A DNA stretch of 64,000 nucleotides. Origin: G051903925 sp051903925. Lineage in GTDB: Bacteria; Pseudomonadota; Alphaproteobacteria; Zavarziniales; Zavarziniaceae. The stretch is from NCBI RefSeq assembly GCF_051903925.1, contig NZ_CP173678.1, positions 4,712,001 to 4,776,000 of the forward strand, given 5' to 3'. Made by a program: the position numbers and the translations under genes. Below the pieces are notes generated by a model. That model saw only the letters and a program-made list of their open reading frames with translations. It did not search any database and had not been told where the DNA came from. Positions 41,235 through 49,901 of this stretch are shown one piece after another; positions within the stretch are counted from its first letter, which is position 1; each line of letters starts with the position of its first letter.

Positions 41235-41522
41235 ATGGTGGAGGGAGCGGCGCAGCGCCTGGACAAGTGGCTGTGGCATGCGCGTTTCCTGAAGACGCGC
41301 AGTGCGGCGGCCGCCTTTGTCGAGGCCGGGCGCGTGCGCCTGCGCGGCAGCCCAGCGGCCAAGCCGTCCCAGCTGGTGCGGGCGGGCGACGTGCTGACCT
41401 TCATGCAAGGGGCGCAGGTCCGCGTGGTGCGCGTCGTCGCCTTTGCCGAGCGCCGCGGGCCGGCCGAGGTGGCGCGCCTGCTCTACGAGGACATCACCCC
41501 GGCGGCGCCAAAGCCCCTATAG
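41235..41522 (+). CDS. S4-domain RNA-binding protein (Hsp15/HslR-like)
   Basis: A 95-residue protein with one S4 domain: RLDKWLWHARFLKTRSAAA and VEAGRVRLRGSPAAKPSQLVRAGD (split over about 8-55). It resembles Hsp15, which rescues stalled 50S subunits carrying nascent chains. It is coupled to the helicase gene by a 3-base gap. Its last 6 bases overlap the convergent fusion-protein gene. Confidence 0.9.
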   Translation: MVEGAAQRLDKWLWHARFLKTRSAAAAFVEAGRVRLRGSPAAKPSQLVRAGDVLTFMQGAQVRVVRVVAFAERRGPAEVARLLYEDITPAAPKPL

Positions 41523-44033
41523 CGGATCGGCCTGCGCCGCCAGGGACGCTGGACCGCGACGGCGGAGCGCCACGGCCCGGCCAACCAGCCACCAGGTGCC
41601 GACACCAAGGCCCAGGCTGGCCACCTGGATTGCCAGCCAGTCGTTCCAGTGCCAGACGTGCAGGAACAGGTGAACCGGCAGGACGTGGGTCAGGTAGATC
41701 CAGAAACTGGCCGCCGCCACCGCGATCAGCACCGGCCGCAGGGTCGCCGGCACCGGCACGCGCGGCAGCCACAGCAGCAGTGGCACGGCCAGCAGCAGCC
41801 ACCAGGCCTGGGACCGTTCCAGGCCATAGGTGAGCGGCATCAGGGCGATGGCGCAGGCCGCCACAACCAGCTTCTGCGGGCCCGTGCGGCTGGCAAAGAC
41901 GGCCCAGCCCAGCGCCAGCGTGACCAGCTGCATGTGCGGCACGCGCCCCCACAGGTGGTCGGCATTCCAGACCAGCGGTACGCCCAGGCGCAGGGCCACG
42001 GCCAGGCCGAACAGGCCCATGGCAAAACCCCACGGCGCGGCGCGGGCCAGGGCACGCACGGGTGGCAGCAGGAACAGCCCACCCACCAGCAGCAGGCACT
42101 GGAGCAGGCATTCCAGGAACCAGAACGCCTCCATCGCCGTGCCGAAGCGGCCGACGAAGTTGCTGGCCAGCAGCAGGGCCGCGGGATCCCACGTCCCCGT
42201 CCAGGCCGACCAGCCCAGCAGGATGACATAATAGGGCAGCAGGATGCGCAGGACGAACGCGCCCAGCACGTCGGCCACGCGGCCCTGGACCAGCAGGGGC
42301 GCCTTGAACCGCGCCAGGTTGTAGCCGACCAGCAGCATCAGCGTGGCGGCACCCCCCATCAGGAAGGGCCGCCCGCTATGGGTGGTGATGACGCCGATGA
42401 TGGCCAGGGCGCGCAGGACCACGTCCGTGTCGATATGGGGCAGCCGGCGCGCGGGCAGCGCCATCCGCTCCAGGCGCTTGACGCTCATGCTCTCCCAGCC
42501 CTCGGGCAGGTGGCCCAGCACCTCCTCCAGCGCGGTCGCGACCTGGATGTAGGAGAGCGAGTCGCCGCCCAGGCTGACGAACGTGTCGCGCGGGCCCACA
42601 TGCTGCCGCCCCAGTGCCCAGCGGAACGCCGCGGCGACGTCGGGCCGTGCCGCGTCGTCCTGCGCCGCGCGCGCGGCCGCCCCCTGCTTCAGGATGGTTG
42701 GGTAGTCGACCTTGCCCGAGGGCAGGCGCGGGCAGTCCTGCCCCTCCAGCATCACGACGTGCTCGGGGCCCAGGCGATAGTGCTGGCGAATCAGGGCGAC
42801 GATATCGGGCGCGGCACAGGCCGTTCCGCGAGGACACACGACCAGGTGACAGTCATTGCCCGCGACGGCCGCGGGGTGGCCTGCCTTGGCCAGCAGTTGC
42901 TCGACCGCGTCCAGTCCGATGCGCAGGCCCGCCAGCTTCACGAAGCGGCTCAGGCGGCCGGTGATGCGGTACAGGCCCGCGGCATCGCGCGTGGCCAGGT
43001 CCCCGGTGTGGAGGACGGGCGCCATCGCGGGTGCGGCGAGGTCCGTCACCCCCTCGGCATAGCCCAGCATCACGTTGGGCCCCGCATAGACCAGTTCGCC
43101 TTCGACGCCCGCCCGCGCGATTTCCGCCCCCGCAGCGTCGACCAGGGCCAGTCGGCCACCGGGGATCGCAGTCCCGATGGCGTCGGGATGCGCCATCGCC
43201 AGGTCCGGCGCCAGGTGGGCCATGCGGGCCGTCGCCTCGGTCTGGCCGTACATGACATGGAAGCGGATGCCGCGTGCCGCCGACAGCGCGGCGATGCGGG
43301 CGACCGCGTCCGGCGCCAGGCGACCACCCGCCTGCGTCAGGGTCTGCACGCTGGGCGGCAGGCGCTCCAGCACGCCCGACCGCTCCAGCAGGTCATAGGT
43401 GTGCGGCACCCCCGCCAGGCTGGTCACGCCCTGCGCTGCGACCAGGTCCAGGAAGGCCGGATCGACCACGGAGCGATCGGTCAGCACCACGCTGGCGCCG
43501 GCGTCCAGGTGCGTGGTGAGAACCGACAGCCCATAGGAATAGTGGACGGGCAGCGTGGTCACGGCGCGCGCATCCGCCCCGATCCCCAGGAAACTGCGGA
43601 TCGACTCCGCATTGGCCTGCAGGTTGCCTCGCGACAGCCGCACCAGCTTGGGCAGGCCCGACGAACCCGACGTCGCCAGCAGCACCGCAAGCTCCGGATG
43701 CAGGGCGTGGCATGGCGCCAAGGGGCGCTGCGACCACGCGCCATCGGCAAAGATCGCGGCCGGCTGGAACCGCTGCACCAGTTCGTCGGCGGCCGCGCCG
43801 CCTGCCGCCAGGATCACCGCATGACCGGCGCGCAGGGCGCCCAGCACGGCGGCAATGGGCTCCACCGCATTGGCGGCCTGGACCAGGACCAGACGCCGTC
43901 CCGGGCCAAGGCCGGCAGCCAGGGCGTCGGCCTGGGCCGCCAGGGCGGCATAGGTCAGGGGCGGACCGTCCGGGGGGACCAGCGCCCAGCGATCACCATG
44001 CTGCTCCAGGCGATCGGCGAAGAACCGCGACAC
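41517..44033 (-). CDS. Adenylation / acyl-carrier / membrane acyltransferase fusion
   Basis: An 838-residue protein. It has an AMP-forming ligase (about 1-450: TSGSSGLPKL at 121-130, MYGQTEATAR near 261, HTGD, and Lys441 in SGKVDY). A carrier domain follows (about 465-530, phosphopantetheine Ser492 in LGGDSLSYI). The C-terminus has about ten membrane segments resembling acyltransferase-3, with RALAIIGVITTH at 541-552. One chain could activate an acid, hold it as a thioester and pass it across the membrane, like DltA-DltC-DltB. The GTG at 44033 has a GGAGG site eight bases upstream; the open frame runs to 44105. Substrate unknown. Confidence 0.82.
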   Translation of the reverse strand: MSRFFADRLEQHGDRWALVPPDGPPLTYAALAAQADALAAGLGPGRRLVLVQAANAVEPIAAVLGALRAGHAVILAAGGAAADELVQRFQPAAIFADGAWSQRPLAPCHALHPELAVLLATSGSSGLPKLVRLSRGNLQANAESIRSFLGIGADARAVTTLPVHYSYGLSVLTTHLDAGASVVLTDRSVVDPAFLDLVAAQGVTSLAGVPHTYDLLERSGVLERLPPSVQTLTQAGGRLAPDAVARIAALSAARGIRFHVMYGQTEATARMAHLAPDLAMAHPDAIGTAIPGGRLALVDAAGAEIARAGVEGELVYAGPNVMLGYAEGVTDLAAPAMAPVLHTGDLATRDAAGLYRITGRLSRFVKLAGLRIGLDAVEQLLAKAGHPAAVAGNDCHLVVCPRGTACAAPDIVALIRQHYRLGPEHVVMLEGQDCPRLPSGKVDYPTILKQGAAARAAQDDAARPDVAAAFRWALGRQHVGPRDTFVSLGGDSLSYIQVATALEEVLGHLPEGWESMSVKRLERMALPARRLPHIDTDVVLRALAIIGVITTHSGRPFLMGGAATLMLLVGYNLARFKAPLLVQGRVADVLGAFVLRILLPYYVILLGWSAWTGTWDPAALLLASNFVGRFGTAMEAFWFLECLLQCLLLVGGLFLLPPVRALARAAPWGFAMGLFGLAVALRLGVPLVWNADHLWGRVPHMQLVTLALGWAVFASRTGPQKLVVAACAIALMPLTYGLERSQAWWLLLAVPLLLWLPRVPVPATLRPVLIAVAAASFWIYLTHVLPVHLFLHVWHWNDWLAIQVASLGLGVGTWWLVGRAVALRRRGPASLAAQADPL

Positions 44034-44167
44034 GCCCCCGTCCTCCGAACCGACGCCGCACCTGCGAGCGCCTCTCAAGCGCGAGAGGTGCCACAGGCAC
44101 GGCACGGGTTCCAGCGCGATCTGCGTGACCGTCTTGCGCTCGACCGGTCGCGCTCAGCGACGCGCGG

Positions 44168-45228
44168 TCACACGGTCGCGATCGCGTTGGCGGGGGAGCC
44201 GACGGCACCCGGCAGGCGGAGCGGTGGGGCGGTCAGCAGGCAGCGTGTCCGCTTGGCGCCGCGCAGCCACTTCGCCAGTTCGGTGAAGTACCAGAGCTCG
44301 CCCAGCGGCACGCCCAGCTCGAACAGGCAACGGCCATGCAGCGGCAGGCCGACCAGCGGCCGGTCGGTCGCGTCGGTTGCCATCGGCCGGCCCGGAAAGC
44401 CCTCGACCGCGTAGTTGTCGGCGCAGATGGCGGCAACGCCCGACTGCGTGATCCAGTCGAGCAGCGCATCGTCCCGCCCGTCGAGGACCGAGCAGGAATT
44501 GTGCAGCTTGTCGGGATCGGGCTGCTTCTTCATGTCGAGCAGCAGTTGGCCGAAGCCGGTATGGAGCAGGACGATGTCGCCCGGTTCCACCACCACATTG
44601 TCGGCCTTCATCACCTGGTCCAGTTCGGCCCGGCCCACCCATTTGCGCTCGTTGCCGAAATGGGCGTGCAGGTCGATCAGGACGGCGCGCCCCTGGATGC
44701 ACTTCTCCGCAAAGGTCTCGACCCCCAGCTTGTGCGCACCAATATGCTTGGACAGGTCGGCATCGGGATCGGCCGGGTTGTTCCAGTCCTTGACACCCGG
44801 CACGTCGATGCCGGCGCGGAAGCCGTTGTAGAAGACGGGCTCGGCCACGCCGTCGCCATTGGCGTCGAACTCCTGCCCGACATGGCAGAACGTGTCCCAC
44901 TGGCTGGAGTACTGCAGCACCATCTCGACCACGTCGTCGTTGATGACGTCGCAGCAGCCGGGCATCAGCCGGCTCAGCGGCAGGTTGGCCATGGGCTGTG
45001 CGGCGCTGCCGGCAGGGCGCAGCTTTGGCGGGCCCCGGCCCGGCGACAGCAATTCCCCACCCGGATAGTCCAGCGGCAGGCTGCAGCAGAAGGTGCGGCC
45101 TTCCTTCACCTCGGCAATGCCCTGCTTCACCTTCTCGGGCGTGATCAGGTTGAGGCGCCCCAACTGGTCGTCCTCGCCCCAGTCCCCCAGGTCGACCCTT
45201 CCGGCCGCCTGACCCAGCGCTTCGCCAT
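44168..45228 (-). pseudogene. Cyclase family protein, 5' end frameshifted by one base
   Basis: The long frame encodes about 340 residues of the cyclase/kynurenine-formamidase-like family (WGEDDQLGRLNLITPEKV, the metal-site region SQWDTFCHVG, DLHAHFG, LLHTGFGQ). It has no good start. The other frame opens with ATG at 45228 behind a strong GGGAGG site and reads MAKRWVRRPEGSTWG, the usual family N-terminus, before stopping. The frames join at a run of five C (45184-45188); six would give an intact 353-residue enzyme. It is either a sequencing/assembly error or a real homopolymer mutation. Confidence 0.85.
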
Positions 45229-45317
45229 TGTTCCTCCCGTGCTTTTTTGGTGGCGCCAGCTTCGGGTGCACGGCGTTCGGATGCAAGGCCCGGTGGACGC
45301 GCCGCGCAGGTGGGTCG

Positions 45318-45710
45318 CTAGTCCTCGCGGCGGCCCGTCCCCTCGCGGTCGCGGGCATAGTGATGGGCCAGCGGAAACGGCGGCAGCCAGGCTTCGCGTC
45401 GCGTGGTCCAGCTTTCATAGGTCGGGCGCAGCCGGTCGGGTTCGTCGAGCGCGCCCAGGTTCACCTCGACCTCGTCGCCTGTGCGCGCCAGGACGGACGA
45501 GCCGCAGCGCGGGCAGAAACAGCGTCCCCGGTAGTCGTGCAGCACGCCCTGGACGGTCACCGCCGCCTCCGGATAGATGGCGGAGGCGTGGAACAGCGCG
45601 CCGTGATGCTTCCGGCAATCCAGGCAGTGGCACAGGCCCACGCGATAGGGCCGCCCTGTCGCCACCAGCCGCACCGCCCCGCATTGGCATCCGCCCGTGA
45701 CCGCATCCAT
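45318..45710 (-). CDS. GFA family (CENP-V/Gfa-like) zinc protein
   Basis: A 130-residue zinc protein with VTGGCQCGAVRL, LCHCLDCRKHHGA and CFCPRCGSSVLAR, giving the full set of zinc-binding cysteines. It is a paralogue of the protein at 29731-30147. It lies upstream of the cyclase gene on the same strand and is divergent from the PhyH genes. Substrate unknown. Confidence 0.88.
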   Translation of the reverse strand: MDAVTGGCQCGAVRLVATGRPYRVGLCHCLDCRKHHGALFHASAIYPEAAVTVQGVLHDYRGRCFCPRCGSSVLARTGDEVEVNLGALDEPDRLRPTYESWTTRREAWLPPFPLAHHYARDREGTGRRED

Positions 45711-45848
45711 CGTCGCTCTCCCCGTCTGGCGGACAGCTTCGGCTTTCCCTAAGCCGATCGTCCAAAAACACTATTCTGATGATCTAGCGCCCTGCCATGC
45801 TGCGCTGCATGCTGCGTGCATACACCCCTTGCCGCGAGGCTTTGCGCC

Positions 45849-46736
45849 ATGCTGACGCCGCAGCAGATCCAGTTCTTCCGGTCCCAGGGCTACCTTCACC
45901 TTCCCGGGATCGTTCCGGGCGACCAGCTGGCCGCCATGCGCCGCGACCTCGACACCTGGGTCGACGAAGCCCGGGGCCACAGCGCCAATTGGGGCGACCT
46001 GCCCCGCGGCAAGAAGCGCTTCGACCTGGAGCCCGGCCACACGGCCGAGGTGCCCCGCCTGCGCCGCGTCGCCAACCCGGTCGACATCTCGGCCGCCTAT
46101 CGCCGCACGCTGTGGGAAAGCCCGCTGGTCGAGGCGGTGGCCGACCTGGTCACAGGTCCGGCACCGGGCGTGAAGTTCCACCACTGCAAGCTGAACATCA
46201 AGATGCCGGAAATGGCGACCTATGTCGGCTGGCACCAGGATCATCCGTTCGACCCGCACACGAACGACTCGATCGTGGTGGCGCTCGTCATGCTCGACGA
46301 CATGGACGAGGTGAACGGCTGCATCCGCGTCGTGCCCGGCTCGCAGCGCACGCACTACAGCCATTACCAGGGCGACAAGTTCACCGGCCACATCACGGAC
46401 GAGCTGCGCCAGACGTTCGACACGACCTCCGTCCCCGTGGGGGGCAAGGCCGGTGACGTCTGCCTGATGGACACCTGGATGGTGCACGGGTCAGAGGCCA
46501 ACCGCTCCGACCGGCCGCGCCGCATGCTGATCTGCGACTATGTCGCGACCGACGCCTTTGCCCTGACCCCCCTGTCCGTCCCGACCGAGAACACGGGCCG
46601 CGTGATCTGGGGCCAGGGCACGCGCATGGCGCGCTTCCGCGAAGGCCATGTCGAACTGCCGCCGGCGTACGAGCAGGACAGCTTCTTCTCCGTCCAGGGC
46701 CAGGGCGCCGTGGGCGAGGCCAAGGTGGCGGCATGA
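45849..46736 (+). CDS. Phytanoyl-CoA dioxygenase (PhyH) family protein 1
   Basis: A 295-residue Fe(II)/2-oxoglutarate dioxygenase. The facial triad is His/Asp in GWHQDHPFD and the distal His in MVHGSEANRSDRPRR, where the Arg would hold 2-oxoglutarate. The ATG at 45849 (MLTPQQIQFF) is the family-like start. It overlaps the second PhyH gene by four bases. The substrate is unknown; family members hydroxylate acyl chains, amino acids and natural products. Confidence 0.88.
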   Translation: MLTPQQIQFFRSQGYLHLPGIVPGDQLAAMRRDLDTWVDEARGHSANWGDLPRGKKRFDLEPGHTAEVPRLRRVANPVDISAAYRRTLWESPLVEAVADLVTGPAPGVKFHHCKLNIKMPEMATYVGWHQDHPFDPHTNDSIVVALVMLDDMDEVNGCIRVVPGSQRTHYSHYQGDKFTGHITDELRQTFDTTSVPVGGKAGDVCLMDTWMVHGSEANRSDRPRRMLICDYVATDAFALTPLSVPTENTGRVIWGQGTRMARFREGHVELPPAYEQDSFFSVQGQGAVGEAKVAA

Positions 46737-47557
46737 GCGCGGTCCGCGCGGCGGCCCCACCCCCCGCGCTCGACCCGGCGGTGGTCGAGGCCTTCCGCAC
46801 CGACGGGGCGGTCGCCCTGCGCGGTGCCTTTACCGACTGGGTCGAGACGCTGCGTGCAGGGCTCGTCCGCAACATGGCGGAGCCCGGTCCCTTCGCCAAG
46901 GTCTACACGACCAACGGCGCGCCCGGTGGCTTCTTCGGCGACTATTGCAACTGGGACCGCATCCCCGAATACCGCTCCTGGGTCTTCGACAGCCCGGCGG
47001 CGTCCTATGCCAGGAGCCTGATGGGCTCGAAGACCGCGCGCTTCTTCCATGAGCATGTGATCGTGAAGGAGCCGGGCACGCGCGAGCCGACGCCCTGGCA
47101 CCACGACCTGCCCTATTACTGCGTCGAGGGCCAGCAGTCGGTCAGCATGTGGGTCGCCCTTGACCCCGTGCCCAAGTCGGTCTGCGTCGAGTACGTCGCC
47201 GGCAGCCATGCCTGGGGCAAGCGCTTCCTGCCGCGCAAGTTCTCGGGCGTCGACTATGACCGCCCGGGCGAGGTGCTGGAGCCCATGCCCGACCTGGACG
47301 CGATGCGCGACCAGCTCAACATCCTGTCCTGGGACCTTGAGCCGGGCGACGCCATCGCCTTCCATTTCCTGACGCTGCACGGCGCGCCGGGCAACCTGGG
47401 CAGCAACCGGCGTCGTGGCTTCGCCGCCCGCTGGGTGGGCGACGATGCCGTCTTCGCCCTGCGCTCGGGCGAGGTGTCGCCCCCGTTCCCCGGCGTCGCG
47501 GACCGGCTGAAGGATGGCGAGCCGCTGAGCGGTCCGGAGTTCCCGCTGGTGCCGTGA
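46733..47557 (+). CDS. Phytanoyl-CoA dioxygenase (PhyH) family protein 2
   Basis: A 274-residue Fe(II)/2-oxoglutarate dioxygenase-like protein only distantly similar to its neighbour. The metal site is PWHHDLPYYCVEG with the distal His in LTLHGAPGN, and Arg residues follow in NRRRGFAARW. The shared ATGA with the upstream gene indicates co-translation, so the pair probably act in sequence or as partners. Confidence 0.87.
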   Translation: MSAVRAAAPPPALDPAVVEAFRTDGAVALRGAFTDWVETLRAGLVRNMAEPGPFAKVYTTNGAPGGFFGDYCNWDRIPEYRSWVFDSPAASYARSLMGSKTARFFHEHVIVKEPGTREPTPWHHDLPYYCVEGQQSVSMWVALDPVPKSVCVEYVAGSHAWGKRFLPRKFSGVDYDRPGEVLEPMPDLDAMRDQLNILSWDLEPGDAIAFHFLTLHGAPGNLGSNRRRGFAARWVGDDAVFALRSGEVSPPFPGVADRLKDGEPLSGPEFPLVP

Positions 47558-47683
47558 TGCGATCCCGGCCGTTGCCTGCCCGCCCGTTGGGGGAGGCAGC
47601 GGCCAGGATGCACGGCATCCGTTCGGAACGATCCTGGGAATCAGTCATAAGGGTTGACTGACAGCGCCTGCTGCGGACGGCCC

Positions 47684-48979
47684 ATGAAGATCACCGAGCC
47701 TGCCCTTGACGACCCCCTGGCCCAAGCGGTCGAGCGCCGCTTTGCGGACCAGGTCGCCTTCCTGGCTGCCCTGGTGCGCAGCCCATCCGACAATCCCCCC
47801 GGCGACACGGCCGGCCACGCCGCCCTGACCGCGCGCCTGCTGGCCGAGCGGGGGCTGGAGGCGGAGCGCCACGTGGTGCCCGAGGACGCGCTGGCGCCGC
47901 AGGGCCTGAAGTCGGCCACCAACCTGATCGTCCGCCAGGTCTTTGGTGGATCCGGCCCCGTGGTCGCCCTCAACGCCCATGGCGACGTGGTGCCGCCCGG
48001 TGCCGACTGGACGACCGATCCCTATGGGGCAGAGATCCGCGACGGCCGCATGTTTGGCCGCGGGGTCGCCGTCTCCAAGTCCGACATCGCAACCTATGCC
48101 TTTGCCCTGCTGGCGCTGCGCGATGTCGCCCCGGCGATGGCCGGGACGATCGAGCTGCACGTCACCTATGACGAAGAGACGGGCGGCAGCGCCGGTCCCG
48201 CCTGGCTGCTGGAGCGCGGCCTGTCGCGGCCCGACTACGCCATCTGCGCGGGCTTCGGCCACAGCGTGGTGACCGCGCACAATGGCTGCCTGCACCTTGA
48301 GGTGATCGTGGAGGGCCGCTCGGCCCATGCCGCCTTGCCAGAGACGGGGCACGACGCGCTGGAAGGGGCGACCGCCGTCCTCAACGCGCTCTATGCCCAT
48401 CGGCTGACCCTGGCGCAGCGGATGTCCGCAACACCGGGGATCACGGCGCCCACGCTCGTGGTCGGCCGGATCGAAGGCGGCATCAACACCAATGTCGTGC
48501 CCGACCGCGTTGCCCTGCGCCTGGACCGCCGCATCGTGCCCGAGGAGTCGGCAGGTGCGGTGGAGGCGGAACTGGTCCAGCTGATCCTGGCGGCGGTGGC
48601 CGACCTGCCCGGCATCAGCGTCCGCGTGAAGCACATCCTGCTGGCCCAGCCGCTGGAGCCCGTGGGTGATTCCGCCACACTCGCCGCGTTGCTGGCCCAG
48701 CATGCGGCGGACGTGATGGACCATGCGGTGCACCAGGTGGGGGTGCCGCTCTATACGGATGCCCGCCACTATGCGGCGGCAGGGGTGGCGACCGTGCTCT
48801 ATGGCGCAGGCCCCCTCGACATGGCCAGCGCCAATGCCCACCGCGCGGACGAGAACCTGGCCCTGTCCGACCTGAAGGGCGCCACCCTCGTCGTCGCCCG
48901 CACCCTGCGCGACCTCCTCACCCCCGACGAGCCGCCCGCGGATACGGCCTCATCGGAGGGAGAGCCCACGTCGCCCTAG
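47684..48979 (+). CDS. M20 family metallopeptidase (ArgE/DapE type)
   Basis: A 431-residue di-zinc amidohydrolase with the metal-binding ALNAHGDVVPPG and the catalytic YDEETGGSAGP, plus a dimerisation domain (LHLEVIVEGRSAHAALPE). It would release an amino acid from an N-acyl or peptide substrate. The ATG at 47684 follows a 126-base gap after the PhyH pair. It is possibly part of the same catabolic unit. Confidence 0.9.
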   Translation: MKITEPALDDPLAQAVERRFADQVAFLAALVRSPSDNPPGDTAGHAALTARLLAERGLEAERHVVPEDALAPQGLKSATNLIVRQVFGGSGPVVALNAHGDVVPPGADWTTDPYGAEIRDGRMFGRGVAVSKSDIATYAFALLALRDVAPAMAGTIELHVTYDEETGGSAGPAWLLERGLSRPDYAICAGFGHSVVTAHNGCLHLEVIVEGRSAHAALPETGHDALEGATAVLNALYAHRLTLAQRMSATPGITAPTLVVGRIEGGINTNVVPDRVALRLDRRIVPEESAGAVEAELVQLILAAVADLPGISVRVKHILLAQPLEPVGDSATLAALLAQHAADVMDHAVHQVGVPLYTDARHYAAAGVATVLYGAGPLDMASANAHRADENLALSDLKGATLVVARTLRDLLTPDEPPADTASSEGEPTSP

Positions 48980-48983
48980 CGCT

Positions 48984-49018
48984 GGATGCTTCGTGCGGGT
49001 GGGCCCCGCGAAGCATCC
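48984..49018. terminator. Strong hairpin between convergent genes
   Basis: A perfect ten-base stem GGATGCTTCG / CGAAGCATCC (48984-48993 with 49009-49018), extended inside by GCGGG/CCCGC. It is placed between the M20 stop (48979) and the SDR stop (49030), so it can serve as a terminator for both. No T-run. Confidence 0.65.
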
Positions 49019-49029
49019 GGCACAAGGCC

Positions 49030-49866
49030 TCAGGTCGCGGCGGCTTCGATGACCTGGCGGACGCCGGACCACAGAGCCTGGGTGTCGCGGGGGCGCATGC
49101 CGGCGGCGATGGCGCCGTCGATCGGCATGACCACGCCCGAGACAAAGGCGGCGTTGTCGTCGGCGAAGAACAGCACGCCATTGGCGATGTCGTCGGGCAT
49201 GCCGGGCTTGGGGATCGGCTGGAAGACGCGGCCGGCGTCCAGCAGGTCCTCGGCCACGCGGTCGGCCACCTGCCCGGCCAGGCCCGAGGCCTTGCCGATG
49301 ATGGGGGTCGCGATCAGGCCGGGGCAGATGCAGTTGACGCGGATGTTGTATTCCGCCAGTTCCAGGGCGGCCGCCTTTGTGATGAAGGTGACCGCATTCT
49401 TGGCGACGCCATAGGCGATGGGCGTGGCATTGGCGATCAGGCCGGCGACGCTGGCGGTGTTGACGATGACGCCGCCGCCCTGCTCCTTCATCACGGCGCC
49501 GGCATGCTTGATGCCCAGGACGACCGAGCGCACCAGCACCGCCTGGGCGAAGTCCCAGCCCTCGACCGAGATGTCGAGCACGGGGGCCGGGTCGCCGCCG
49601 ATGCCGGCATTGTTGAACATCAGGTCCAGCCGGCCCCAGGTGTCCTTGGCCAGCGCCACGGCGGCCGCGATGTCCGCCTCGACCGTCACGTCGCAGCGGA
49701 TGTAGCGCACGGCGGTGCCCAGGTCCTCGACCAGGCGGGCGCCGCGGTCGTCCTGGATGTCGGCGATGACGGCGCGGCCGCCTTCGGCCACCCAGCGCTC
49801 GACCGTCCGCTTGCCGATGCCCGATGCGCCGCCCGTGATGACGGCGACCTTGTCCTTGAAGCGCAT
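49030..49866 (-). CDS. SDR family oxidoreductase
   Basis: A 278-residue NAD(P)-dependent short-chain dehydrogenase with the cofactor motif TGGASGIGK (about 11-19), NNAG, catalytic Ser in NTASVAG and AYGVAKNA (Tyr-x3-Lys). Asp at the end of the second strand (IADI) suggests NAD over NADP. It is 35 bases downstream of the GST gene on the same strand. The substrate is unknown. Confidence 0.9.
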   Translation of the reverse strand: MRFKDKVAVITGGASGIGKRTVERWVAEGGRAVIADIQDDRGARLVEDLGTAVRYIRCDVTVEADIAAAVALAKDTWGRLDLMFNNAGIGGDPAPVLDISVEGWDFAQAVLVRSVVLGIKHAGAVMKEQGGGVIVNTASVAGLIANATPIAYGVAKNAVTFITKAAALELAEYNIRVNCICPGLIATPIIGKASGLAGQVADRVAEDLLDAGRVFQPIPKPGMPDDIANGVLFFADDNAAFVSGVVMPIDGAIAAGMRPRDTQALWSGVRQVIEAAAT

Positions 49867-49901
49867 GTCTCTCTCCCCCTGGTATTCTTGTTGATCGGGT
49901 T

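Noticed and set aside
44034..44105. N-terminal extension of the adenylation fusion to 44105
   Set aside because: Only the GTG at 44033 has a well-spaced GGAGG site; the extension is Arg/Cys-rich and unlike ligase N-termini.
41649..44414. 921-codon plus-strand frame opposite the adenylation fusion gene
   Set aside because: Composition (Arg/Gln/His/Gly-rich) is that of a shadow frame, and the minus-strand gene has clear domains.
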